DNA from: a virus
Strand: one strand, 5' to 3'
IMG/VR virus record: IMGVR_UViG_3300000117_000088
Span: 1 to 36,764 of that record
Length of the DNA: 36,764 nt
Part shown: in pieces, positions 21,450-30,011 of the stretch
Layout of the letters: each line of letters opens with the position of its first letter
Position numbering within the stretch: position 1 is the stretch's first letter
Program-made: the position numbers and the translations under genes
Notes under the pieces: generated by a model
What the model saw: the letters and a program-made list of their open reading frames with translations, nothing else
What the model was told of the DNA's origin: nothing
Databases searched by the model: none

Positions 21450-22564
21450 TGCCCAATGCCTTTAGCAATAGCCCGGTCGTTTTCCGTAAACTCTCTTAAG
21501 CATTCTTTGCAGTGATCGAGTTCATCGACCGCAGCCTCGAAAACTTTTAAACCTTTATCAAAGGCATCATTGGCCTTTTCAGAGTCTGATCTAACACTAA
21601 GAACCGACAACGAGTGACTTTTTAAAGTTTGAACTGACTTCAACAAATCTTTCGCTTGAAAAACAAAAGAATCCAACTCAGATATTTTCTTAGGCACTTC
21701 GTCAATATCGACAAAACTATAAAGGCGTACTTTATTAGATTCTAAATAAAAGTTAGATTTTTTTAGTTTGTTTAAAAGAACTTCGTAATTACTGTGTCCT
21801 ATGGAAGAAGAGTTTAAATTATCAAACTTAGTTAAAATTGAATCAACTAAACCTAGCTTGGAAAGAATTAAATTTGCCCTTTTAAGTTTAGAGTTCGCAT
21901 CTTTATATGTAGATAAAAGCATCTCTAGAGTAGATAAATTTACTGCAATCTCGTTTAATGTATTAAATATTTTTTTAGATTCTTCGACTTTATCTTTAGC
22001 TTCAAGTTTTCTCTTTAAAACATTCAACTTTAAGTCGAGGGAGGATGTCTCCTCTGATAACCTTGACACATCCTTTGAGACTTGAGTGCTGCCACTCTTT
22101 ACAAGAGAGGCCAAACCGTCTGCAAACTCAAAACCTAAAAGCTCCGATAGTGACTTAGAAATGTTCCCAGCCGACATCCCTACAAGAAAATGTGACGATA
22201 GTTGGCTTTGAGTATTGATCTCCCCTAAGCAGATTATAGGCAGCACTTCTTGGGGGACGCTTGTCCCAACCTCAGTAAACGCCCCTTCACTTTCTAGAGT
22301 TTTTATCTTGTACCCGTTAAACGAAGACTTTTTTTGCCGCTCCACACTTCCAGTTTTCGTTTGAACCAAAACGCTACAAGACTTCTTATCTTTTCTGATA
22401 AAAGAGCCACCCCTCGGGCGGTTAGTAACTACCCAGTTTATAGCTCTAAGTATAGAAGTCTTTCCGCTGTCTGTGTCCCCAAGGATCACATTGACCCCCG
22501 GAGAAAAGTCTAAAGAGCTTTCTGCGTGACTTTGAAAGTTCTTTAGTGTCAAAGATTCGATCAC
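21446..22564 (-). CDS. SbcC/Rad50-like ATPase, N-terminal half
   Basis: A 372-residue protein. Its GTG overlaps the RecA stop as GTGA behind GGAGGG. The start IESLTLKNFQSHAESSLDFS, the Walker A GDTDSGKTS (about 29-37), and a following SILRAINWVVTNRPRGGSFI are typical of Rad50/SbcC and RecN-type heads. From about 170 on it is coiled coil. Near the end is CKEC (about 352-355), a C-x-x-C that resembles a zinc hook, which in Rad50 lies at the coil tip. There is no Walker B or signature, because these are in the gene at 19436-20083. Confidence 0.88.
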   Translation of the reverse strand: MIESLTLKNFQSHAESSLDFSPGVNVILGDTDSGKTSILRAINWVVTNRPRGGSFIRKDKKSCSVLVQTKTGSVERQKKSSFNGYKIKTLESEGAFTEVGTSVPQEVLPIICLGEINTQSQLSSHFLVGMSAGNISKSLSELLGFEFADGLASLVKSGSTQVSKDVSRLSEETSSLDLKLNVLKRKLEAKDKVEESKKIFNTLNEIAVNLSTLEMLLSTYKDANSKLKRANLILSKLGLVDSILTKFDNLNSSSIGHSNYEVLLNKLKKSNFYLESNKVRLYSFVDIDEVPKKISELDSFVFQAKDLLKSVQTLKSHSLSVLSVRSDSEKANDAFDKGLKVFEAAVDELDHCKECLREFTENDRAIAKGIGQ

Positions 22565-23715
22565 GGACCCTCCGAATAAGGTTTCGCCACAGCCTTAACT
22601 GGCTTCAGGAATCTTTCTTTTACCATCTCAATTAACCACTCTCGCATACCATCGTGAGTGTCCAGTACGGCAGGAAAACCAAGTACTCTAAATTTCAGTT
22701 CTTCCTCGTTGTAAACGGCAGAGTAAATACCAGCTTTGCCTTTTTGAAGTTGTTCACAATCTCCTCCCAGCTTTTTACTGCTACTCCCAGACATAGTTTG
22801 GCCTTCAGCCAAAAACATCAAATTAGCTATATCGTCGTTGAAGCCGCCATCAAAAAGCAAAGGAATGCGTGCTTCAAAGTCTTTAGCTCGTTCTCCCGGT
22901 ATTTTGTTCTTGGTAATCCTAGCTCTAATTATATTCCCTACCAATTCGCCAGCAACAACAATCTTCCCTTGAGCAACAGTACCAAGACGGATCTGCTGAG
23001 ATACTCCAAACTTAATTCCCCAACCTCCGGGCGTTTCATCAGTAGGTCCGCCAAAGCTCGACATTTTTGTAATAATTTGATTAATAAAAACTAAAGAGGC
23101 TCTGCTGTCTCTTAAGGTGTTGTAGATTTTTTTAATCCCGATATGGATAGCTCTAGGCTTATCCATGGCAGTGCCAGCTTTGTCTGGGTCAATGTCCCTC
23201 TCACAAGGAGACGCTGCAATGGTATCCCAAATAATAATTACAGGAGGTTTTTCTTCACCTTTAGTTTGGAGCTTTTCTAACTTTTGCAAGGTGGCATTAA
23301 TTAAAGAAAAACCTTCTTCCACTGTGTTAGCTTCAAACTGAATCAAGGCACTAGCATCCAAGCCAAGGTCTCGAACTCTTTCCGTCGTCCAAGAGTTTTC
23401 GGAATCAAGGACAATTGCCGTGCCCCCCATTTTTTGACAGTTCGCTAATATATGCGCTGCCAAAGTGGACTTACCCATACCGGGGCGACCACTGATCTCG
23501 ATCATTCGACCCAATGGCACACCGCCATGAAGCATCAAATCGAGCATCAAAAGTCCTGTAGGTACAAAACCCTGAACATCTCCCCTTAAACCATCATGGG
23601 CTAAACTAGCTACACTTTGTTTAAACTCTTTATTTATTTCGCCAACTACTGAACGCAATGTCTCCATTCGAGCATCCAGCCCAGTGGCGGCACTTGTAGA
23701 ACGCTTTTTAGCCAC
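22561..23715 (-). CDS. RecA/UvsX-like recombinase
   Basis: A 384-residue protein starting at GTG behind AGGAG. Features in order: an N-terminal region, then VPLGRMIEISGRPGMGKSTL with Walker A (about 75-83), IVLDSENSW, and Walker B IIIWDTIAA (about 160-168). Next come the loop-rich VFINQIITKMSSFGG and ETPGGWGIKFGVSQQIRLG, and a C-terminal strand domain. This order matches RecA-family strand-exchange proteins of phages. It coats single-stranded DNA and drives recombination-dependent replication. Its gene is flanked by SbcC-like and exonuclease genes, in a clear recombination block. Confidence 0.92.
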   Translation of the reverse strand: MAKKRSTSAATGLDARMETLRSVVGEINKEFKQSVASLAHDGLRGDVQGFVPTGLLMLDLMLHGGVPLGRMIEISGRPGMGKSTLAAHILANCQKMGGTAIVLDSENSWTTERVRDLGLDASALIQFEANTVEEGFSLINATLQKLEKLQTKGEEKPPVIIIWDTIAASPCERDIDPDKAGTAMDKPRAIHIGIKKIYNTLRDSRASLVFINQIITKMSSFGGPTDETPGGWGIKFGVSQQIRLGTVAQGKIVVAGELVGNIIRARITKNKIPGERAKDFEARIPLLFDGGFNDDIANLMFLAEGQTMSGSSSKKLGGDCEQLQKGKAGIYSAVYNEEELKFRVLGFPAVLDTHDGMREWLIEMVKERFLKPVKAVAKPYSEGP

Positions 23716-24669
23716 TTAATTTCTCCTATTGGAAGGTTTTCTATTTGCACCTATTCGGACAAACGGTGTAATCCAAGAGTCATACTGTCGGGTTATTGAC
23801 CTAAATTCCATGTCTACCAAGATACTCAGTGCGTCTTCAAACCCTGACTTTAAATCACACCTGATCCCGTCACCTATGGAGCGCAAAACACTCTCATCGA
23901 ACTCCTCCAAACCAAGGCGCATTAATTGAAGATTTCTATTAAGGATATTTTCCTCCGAAGAAATCTTTTTTAAACGGGATTCTTTTTGCGTGCAGGCCCA
24001 ATTACAAATGGCTGCTGGATCTAAGGCACCGCTTTCTTCTATTGCTTTTTTTGCGGTCTTATCTCCAACGCCTTTGACCCCATAAATCTTATCTGACGCA
24101 TCTCCGCAAATAGCGCGGTATAAAAGAAATGCATCTTTCCGCACTCCTGCCACATCAAAAAAATTAGAATCGTTGACGTAATCCCTCTTAACAGGGCGAT
24201 ATAAGGAAACATCGGAGTCTATAAGCTGCATAAAATCCTTATCTTCCGAAACAATTACGCACTTTCCGAATCCAGAAGACTTACCAACTTCAACGCACTC
24301 ATAAATTAAATCGTCACCTTCTGCTCTAGGTAACTCAACTATGTTTACTCGAAGTAATGGAAGCAGCTTGTTTAAGTAAGAACGTTGCAGAGAAAAGTTC
24401 TGCAAATAAAGATCGGCTTCTTCGTCTAACGGCTTCTTGTTCTCGCTACCTTTATAATTTGGGTAAAGAGAAAGACGCCGTTCAGACAAACCACTATCCC
24501 AAACAACAATGCAACGCTTTGGTGCTGAGTTCCTCAAGAGCCATTGAAGACTTTTGAGGAACCCAGCAACGCCACCAAACTTCTCACCAACGCCTTTATC
24601 GCTTGATGTTAAATACGGCACCCGCAGAATCCTGTGGAGCGTATGATTCCCATCTACGACAACAAACAT
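23716..24669 (-). CDS. 5'-3' exonuclease (flap endonuclease type)
   Basis: A 317-residue protein. It begins MFVVVDGNHTLHRILRVPYL, with the first metal-binding Asp at position 6. Other acidic clusters are in LPRAEGDDLIYECVEVG and VSEDKDFMQLI, and the helix-3-turn-helix DNA-binding part is KIYGVKGVGDKTAKKAIEES. These are the landmarks of the Pol I N-terminal / T5 / T4 RNase H exonuclease family, which removes RNA primers and flaps. The polymerase in this window lacks such a domain, so this gene supplies it. No ribosome site is obvious. Confidence 0.9.
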   Translation of the reverse strand: MFVVVDGNHTLHRILRVPYLTSSDKGVGEKFGGVAGFLKSLQWLLRNSAPKRCIVVWDSGLSERRLSLYPNYKGSENKKPLDEEADLYLQNFSLQRSYLNKLLPLLRVNIVELPRAEGDDLIYECVEVGKSSGFGKCVIVSEDKDFMQLIDSDVSLYRPVKRDYVNDSNFFDVAGVRKDAFLLYRAICGDASDKIYGVKGVGDKTAKKAIEESGALDPAAICNWACTQKESRLKKISSEENILNRNLQLMRLGLEEFDESVLRSIGDGIRCDLKSGFEDALSILVDMEFRSITRQYDSWITPFVRIGANRKPSNRRN

Positions 24670-24672
24670 TTA

Positions 24673-25713
24673 TTAAAACGGGACTACATCTTCGTGCTTC
24701 TGTTGACGCTCTTCAAGCGAGCGAGATGTAGTAGCGTCGTCGTGTTGGCAATTCACCTCAACAGGGCAAATCATACACTTCTTCAACGCAGCGACATGAA
24801 AACCAAAACATTCGGGACGCGACCCAGTAAAAGTAGCTTTCGGCTGTGCTGAAGCTACTTCTGAGCCGCGCTCTTCAAAAAAATCGCCAGACCTCGCAAG
24901 CAGACCGAGGATCCCATCTGCCAAAGTCTTGCCACGCTGAAGGTCTTCCTCCGTGGGGTGCTTGAACATTTTCCCAAAGTTGTGTCCCGCACTTTGAACG
25001 GCCTCTGCGAGGTTTTCATCGTCAAGAAGAGGACTTTTCCCTTCTGGGTCGAACATAACGTCATATTTGGTATCAAGTCCTTCACCTGTACGGGTGACGA
25101 TAACGTCATAACCCTTCTCAATATCAGTGAAGTCGCCAATCAAGAAGTTCCCCTTCGAGTTCTTCCGAACGGCACTTTCCCGAATGAAACCATAGACGCT
25201 CATGGGTAGCCCCACTGACCATATTTTAGGTACCGAAACGGTCTCGCCTTTAAAGTCTACAGTGGTCTGATCGTTCGAGTCACGGATAATCGCATTCACA
25301 TAAGCGCGGCCTCGCAACCCATGACGCCCAATCAATCTCTTTTTCTCGGCGTCACCAATGTCATTGTCATCACAATAATCATAAAGTTTAGACATCGCTT
25401 TGCAAATCGGGCACTCGATACCGCTTTCTGGGAAACTGCGTGCAGGGCATCGGAATTTACCGTCCCTTGCCTCACCCTTAAATCCCGGTGGATTCCAGTG
25501 GTCATATACCACCATCCCGAAGCCACCATTCGGGACATACAACTCATCCCCGTAGCCGGGAGGAAGAATGCGCAACTGGTGAGATCCTTCCGTGAGGTTG
25601 TACCAGATATTCTCATCTCGATTAAATTTTTTACGACCGCCGTTTGCACGACGCTCTTGCTTTAGTTTATTTTCCTGCTCCTCTTGGAGCAGCGAATCCA
25701 TATTAAGCTTCAC
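24673..25713 (-). CDS. gp32-like single-stranded DNA-binding protein
   Basis: A 346-residue protein starting at GTG behind AAGGAG. It has a basic N-terminus (KLKQERRANGGRKKFNRDEN), then an OB-fold-like region with a probable zinc site: H72, C89, C101 and C104 (DHWNPPG, KFRCPARS, IECPIC), similar in plan to the His-Cys3 site of T4 gp32. An acidic LLDDENLAEAV region follows. The end has a second Cys group, RPECFGFHVAALKKCMICPV and VNCQHD, which may bind another metal. SSB proteins normally carry an acidic tail; here the tail is short. Its place beside polymerase and recombinase genes fits. Confidence 0.85.
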   Translation of the reverse strand: MKLNMDSLLQEEQENKLKQERRANGGRKKFNRDENIWYNLTEGSHQLRILPPGYGDELYVPNGGFGMVVYDHWNPPGFKGEARDGKFRCPARSFPESGIECPICKAMSKLYDYCDDNDIGDAEKKRLIGRHGLRGRAYVNAIIRDSNDQTTVDFKGETVSVPKIWSVGLPMSVYGFIRESAVRKNSKGNFLIGDFTDIEKGYDVIVTRTGEGLDTKYDVMFDPEGKSPLLDDENLAEAVQSAGHNFGKMFKHPTEEDLQRGKTLADGILGLLARSGDFFEERGSEVASAQPKATFTGSRPECFGFHVAALKKCMICPVEVNCQHDDATTSRSLEERQQKHEDVVPF

Positions 25714-25725
25714 TCTTATTTCTCC

Positions 25726-26223
25726 TTAGTAGTCGTTGCCTGCGTTCAGCACTCTATCTCTTTCGCGAGCCATATTATCAAGAAGTCTTGCTCTTTGGCT
25801 CAAAGTAAATTGTAGCTCATTCAAAAAACTAGCAAGTCTTTCTGTGGTAATCATTTCTGCGTGTAGTTCTTCATAATCAGAATCGGACATAGTTACTGCG
25901 TCTGCGACCCATTCTGGAACTGCTGTACCTTTAGCACCTTCTTGCTTCCGACGCTCAGACTCCTTACGCACAGCGAGCTTTTTCAAGGCTTCATTCCGAC
26001 TGAACCTAAACTTAGCTTCTTTTGCTACAGCAGCATAGTGCGAGGCTGTCCACGACAACTCAACAGCTAAAGACATGTGTCTATCGGTTGCTTCGGATAC
26101 ATTAATTATCTGAGCATCAAGCTCAGCACTAATTCTTGGAATACTAACTTTGTCCTCATCAGAGACAAAATCACAAGACTCCAAAAAAACTCTTATTTCA
26201 TTACTTAAAGTGCTTTCACTCAT
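25726..26223 (-). CDS. Helical hypothetical protein, possible recombination mediator
   Basis: A 165-residue protein starting at ATG behind AGGAG. It is almost all helix, with charged coils (FRFSRNEALKKLAVRKESER) and a C-terminal coil (LASFLNELQFTLSQRARLLD). There are no catalytic motifs. In other phages, small coiled-coil mediators such as UvsY lie near the SSB and recombinase genes, and the plan fits, but no sequence match to UvsY is evident. It is transcribed ahead of the SSB gene with 12 bases between. Confidence 0.6.
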   Translation of the reverse strand: MSESTLSNEIRVFLESCDFVSDEDKVSIPRISAELDAQIINVSEATDRHMSLAVELSWTASHYAAVAKEAKFRFSRNEALKKLAVRKESERRKQEGAKGTAVPEWVADAVTMSDSDYEELHAEMITTERLASFLNELQFTLSQRARLLDNMARERDRVLNAGNDY

Positions 26224-26247
26224 TCAAACTCCTATTTTACTTAATTT

Positions 26248-26266
26248 GTAAGGATTTCTACCTTAC
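26248..26266 (-). promoter_or_regulatory. Intergenic hairpin
   Basis: A 6-bp inverted repeat, GTAAGG and CCTTAC around a 7-base loop, sits in the 61-base gap between the lipoprotein gene and the 165-residue protein gene. No T tract follows, so it is not a clear terminator. It may be an RNA processing site or an element that sets the relative expression of the two genes. Confidence 0.4.
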
Positions 26267-26284
26267 TTATAAAGAGGCTAAATT

Positions 26285-26923
26285 CTAAAATTTTGCTCCC
26301 CTTAAATGCAATAATTCTTGATCAGCCATATCCAGACCCATGCTCGCCTCTTCCGTAATTCTTTGAAGTGCTGCAACCATACTCCCTGCACCGTTATAAG
26401 CTTGAAGATCCAGCATCGCATCCGTCAAAGGGTAAGCGTCTATGGGTAACTCCATAGAAGACCTTATTATAACTAATCGCCTTTGCCTCATTTCCCGCAT
26501 CTTAGCCAAAAGAGCTAGTCTAGACTGCTCTTTGAAATATGCCCGATCTACTGAAGTTTTAACCCCTGTAGTCGCAGCAGCAGTTGCAGCCAAAACAGTC
26601 TTTACAACACTCCCCGACGCAAAAGCGGAAGAACTTGTAAGACCTAAAATTAAAAGATCCGTGATGATCTCAAATGTACTAGAGGCTTTGTACAAAGATT
26701 GTTCGTAATCATCAAAAGCAACATTAGATAAGTAAATTATTTCCGTTATGAAAAAGTTACGACCTTCAGCAGTCTTGCTAGCCGCCTCTGGCACATGTCC
26801 GTCCTTATACTTCTCAATCAACGATGACTCATATGAAACTGCTGGGGGCGTATCGCGAACTGACCAGCGAGAGGATGTACAGGATGAGCACAGTACTATA
26901 ACTAGTAATAAGAAAATTCTCAA
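26285..26923 (-). CDS. Probable lipoprotein with membrane segment
   Basis: A 212-residue protein starting at TTG behind GGAGG seven bases upstream. The N-terminus MRIFLLLVIVLCSSCTSSRW is a short signal peptide ending in a lipobox-like LCSSC, so Cys15 could be lipidated. A second hydrophobic stretch, TDLLILGLTSSSAFASGSVV (about 88-108), may be membrane-bound, and helices follow. No family is recognised. It sits inside the replication operon, between the helical protein and the DNA polymerase. Phage lipoproteins often block superinfection, but that role is inference. The -3 position of the lipobox is Cys, which is unusual. Confidence 0.7.
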   Translation of the reverse strand: MRIFLLLVIVLCSSCTSSRWSVRDTPPAVSYESSLIEKYKDGHVPEAASKTAEGRNFFITEIIYLSNVAFDDYEQSLYKASSTFEIITDLLILGLTSSSAFASGSVVKTVLAATAAATTGVKTSVDRAYFKEQSRLALLAKMREMRQRRLVIIRSSMELPIDAYPLTDAMLDLQAYNGAGSMVAALQRITEEASMGLDMADQELLHLRGAKF

Positions 26924-26924
26924 T

Positions 26925-29900
26925 TTAGATCCTCCATATAGCCTCTATGCCATCCTTGCGAGTAGATCCGCCAGAGTACCCAGACTTAGTGGTGATTGTG
27001 TCATTCACGCCCTCTTCGTAAGTAGAAACGATCTCTTCCTTAACTTCGTAATTTTTACGTAAAGCCTCTAATGTCTCGTCATAATAGGCTCCGTTACCTT
27101 TTACATGTAAATGATCGTCATCAAAAGAGTTTACAACTAAGTCACCATCCCAACGAACTCCAAGGTTTACATCAGCGACCAATGGGACGGTCATCCAATC
27201 GTGCATGGCCAATATCTTACCTTCCATACAGGATTTCCCTAACTTCAGGGCCTTCATTATCTCGTCTGGGTGAAGATCAAAAACAATAGAATCGTGGGTT
27301 GTCTCCCACGGATGAGACTGCATAGACTTCATTTCATTGTTCACAAGAGTCAAACTATCAATAACCATCTCGGCAGCAGCAGACTGCACGATGTAGTTTT
27401 GTGATTGCCTTTTCCCGCGCTCTCTCTCGGAACGTTTCTCTGAGTTGAAATTCTCAAAGAATAACTTGGTACCTAAGGGAGATTTAGCCCAACCCTTAGC
27501 CTCAAAGTTCTTGTGCTGCTCGCCAATCCATGAAGCTACCCTAGAAAAACGCTTCATGAAACGTTTAATCATTTGGTCAGAATCTGAAACGCTCAAACCA
27601 GTTTGATCCGCAATCAGAAAAGCCGAAGCACCATAAACAATACCGAAAGAGATCGTCTTGGCGTAACGCCTTTCGTTTTTCGTCACACTGTCTTGGTCTT
27701 TATTAAAAATCTGACTTGCGGTCATGCTGTGCAGGTCGCCCCCTAAAACAACCATGCATTTAGGACATATCCCGTTATCTTCTGGGCGACCTACATAATC
27801 ACACTTAGGGCAACTGTAGTAAACACTTATAAAATGCTCGTCTTCAGTAAGCGCAGCGAGAACGCGCATCTCAAGTTGAGATTGATCCATCTGAGAAACT
27901 AAACCGCCTGACGATTGCCACCTCGACACAAGCAAGCGGCGTACATCACTCGAAGCTGGGAAAGAATGGATATTCATGTTCCTCGCGGCCAACCGACCAG
28001 TCTCAGTAACATGCGCTAAATAATTAATAGTCAAACGATTAGTGTCTGGAACGATATTCTTTGGAATCGTCTCAAAGTAGTCGTTGGATAATTTCTTTAC
28101 TTTTTTATAAAGTCGCAACTCGCTAAGAAATGCGTAGAGATTCTCATTCTTTTTAACAGCGGGGTCATTAAGGAGCTTAACAATTACGGAATCGCTAGCG
28201 GAAGGCGAGCCGGGATTCAGATAGACCGGTGCTGAATGGTCGTACTTTAATGGCTTTTTTAAATTCAAAGCATCAATTGAGTCATCGTGAAGAAGCTCAA
28301 CCTTCTCCGCACCCTTCTCCCCACCTAATGAACCAAGCCAAGCAGCAGGCGTCGAAATGCTTATCGCATGCGGTATTGATGTAGAACCTGCACTCAGATT
28401 ATACGGTATTTTTATGTTTGCTGGCTTCTCCCCTCTTCGGAGGACTGGGTTCATACTTAGTACTGGCGCACCAAAATTCCCAAATAATACATTTACTAAC
28501 TGGGCCGAAGACCTCGGATTAAAATTACCGTCGTAAAGGCTCTTCACCTCATCAAATTGCTGCAACCTCTGTAAAGCCGCATCCGCTATCTTAGGGTACT
28601 CACCGCGTAGTCTTTGGAGCATCTCCATGTCTACTAAGGCACCTCTCTCTTCAATGTCTAAAAGAGTGTATGCCAACTCGTGCCTTCTATTGTAGGCCCC
28701 CCAAAGCCCTTCTTCCTCTATCTTCTTTTCAAAAACATCCTTCAGGGCTTTTGTTGCTGCTGGGTCTATCGCACTGTACCTCCCCATCATTTCGATGGGC
28801 ATGTACTTATAAGAACGCTTTGCGGCTGGTTGTTCGTTAAACCAAGCATCTCCCGGTATGGACCAGTTTCCCCACCCCAGAAACTCCTGTGCCAACGGTT
28901 TTAGACCATGCCCCCTAGTAGACATGTGAAGCGCGTAGCTCATTAACATTGTGTCCCTATTCATATTAGGGATCACTCCTAGCTTTTCGCGGGTCCACGG
29001 GCCTTCAGCTTTTAGGAATCCATGAACAACTGTAGGTATCTCGGTTAAAACCTGACAAAGTAATGGGGCTATCTTTTCCACATCCACTTTAGACTCAAAG
29101 TGGTGAAGGGGAATACTTACACCAGAAGAACTATCAGTAGCAAAAGAGGCCGCGACCAACTGTTTCTCCGAATCAAATAAATCAAGGTTTCCAAGTCTAT
29201 TAGACTCAGACCGTTTATCGGACATCGATGTGTCATATTCTAAATCAAATGCGACTTCCGTAATGTCACCATCTCGATACTGCTGCAATAGCCCCTTAAG
29301 ATAACCCTCGGCACTCCAGTTAGAATTAAGTATTTCCGTCTGAACAGGCACCTCAACTTGATTTATAAGTCCCCAAGCTAAAGACCCTGAACGAAGTATG
29401 GAGGACTCAAATCTCCCTCTGGAATGTAAATCCGCAGAAGGGTGTACCGAGGGCACAACCAGATACTCTTTGCCTCGTATCTTTATGCGATAAAATTTCC
29501 CTGCCATCGATGTGATAGAAGCAGAGTAAATACCCGTAAGTGAACGAGTAGCAATATTCCCAAGAGTAATAATTACCTCTGGAGAGTATCTTTCTATCTC
29601 ATCTAGTACGTAACTCATACAAGATGAGACTTCTTGTTCAGTCGGGTTCCTTGGGGATCTATCTTGATTGTGCGGGTAGCACTTAACCAAGTTGGTAAAA
29701 ATTACATCATCTAAAGGAATACCAGACCTTTCGAGCAGGGTCTCTCCGTGCCTAGCCGCTGGACCAATGAAGCTAACGCCCTTTTGGTTTTCCTCGGGAC
29801 CGGGTGCTTCGCCAACTACCATTATGCGAGGATTCGTAGAACCACGGCTCTTAACTAGAATCTGACCGTTTATTGGGTCGTCCAGAAAATGAGGGCAATA

Positions 29901-29996
29901 GGAGCACTTCTGACGGGAAGCGCATGCCGAAGCTATCTCCTCATCTTCCCACTTTGGATTAACTGCGCGTAATTCAGCTTGAGTTAACACTGACAA
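26925..29996 (-). CDS. Uracil-DNA glycosylase / DNA polymerase A fusion
   Basis: A 1023-residue protein started at the TTG at 29996, which has GGGGTGG six bases upstream. A TTG five codons earlier is the alternative. Residues 1-220 form a family 4 uracil-DNA glycosylase: four Fe-S cysteines (31, 34, 106, 126), GEAPGPEENQKG, and VHPSADL. A DEDD exonuclease follows (VAFDLEYD, about 248-255, and YSAIDPAAT). The polymerase core has motif A, MDQSQLEMRV (about 703), motif B with R776, K780, F784 and Y788 in RRYAKTISFGIVYG, and motif C, THDSIVF (about 900), where the usual HDE is HDS. Between motifs A and B is an inserted zinc ribbon, CPKC...CPKC (about 729-747). It is probably the main replicative polymerase. 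Confidence 0.95.
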   Translation of the reverse strand: MSVLTQAELRAVNPKWEDEEIASACASRQKCSYCPHFLDDPINGQILVKSRGSTNPRIMVVGEAPGPEENQKGVSFIGPAARHGETLLERSGIPLDDVIFTNLVKCYPHNQDRSPRNPTEQEVSSCMSYVLDEIERYSPEVIITLGNIATRSLTGIYSASITSMAGKFYRIKIRGKEYLVVPSVHPSADLHSRGRFESSILRSGSLAWGLINQVEVPVQTEILNSNWSAEGYLKGLLQQYRDGDITEVAFDLEYDTSMSDKRSESNRLGNLDLFDSEKQLVAASFATDSSSGVSIPLHHFESKVDVEKIAPLLCQVLTEIPTVVHGFLKAEGPWTREKLGVIPNMNRDTMLMSYALHMSTRGHGLKPLAQEFLGWGNWSIPGDAWFNEQPAAKRSYKYMPIEMMGRYSAIDPAATKALKDVFEKKIEEEGLWGAYNRRHELAYTLLDIEERGALVDMEMLQRLRGEYPKIADAALQRLQQFDEVKSLYDGNFNPRSSAQLVNVLFGNFGAPVLSMNPVLRRGEKPANIKIPYNLSAGSTSIPHAISISTPAAWLGSLGGEKGAEKVELLHDDSIDALNLKKPLKYDHSAPVYLNPGSPSASDSVIVKLLNDPAVKKNENLYAFLSELRLYKKVKKLSNDYFETIPKNIVPDTNRLTINYLAHVTETGRLAARNMNIHSFPASSDVRRLLVSRWQSSGGLVSQMDQSQLEMRVLAALTEDEHFISVYYSCPKCDYVGRPEDNGICPKCMVVLGGDLHSMTASQIFNKDQDSVTKNERRYAKTISFGIVYGASAFLIADQTGLSVSDSDQMIKRFMKRFSRVASWIGEQHKNFEAKGWAKSPLGTKLFFENFNSEKRSERERGKRQSQNYIVQSAAAEMVIDSLTLVNNEMKSMQSHPWETTHDSIVFDLHPDEIMKALKLGKSCMEGKILAMHDWMTVPLVADVNLGVRWDGDLVVNSFDDDHLHVKGNGAYYDETLEALRKNYEVKEEIVSTYEEGVNDTITTKSGYSGGSTRKDGIEAIWRI

Positions 29997-30011
29997 TTTA
30001 AACCACCCCAA

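Noticed and set aside
22654-23094. 146-codon plus-strand frame
   Set aside because: Entirely antisense to the RecA-like gene, with no recognisable domain and no ribosome site.
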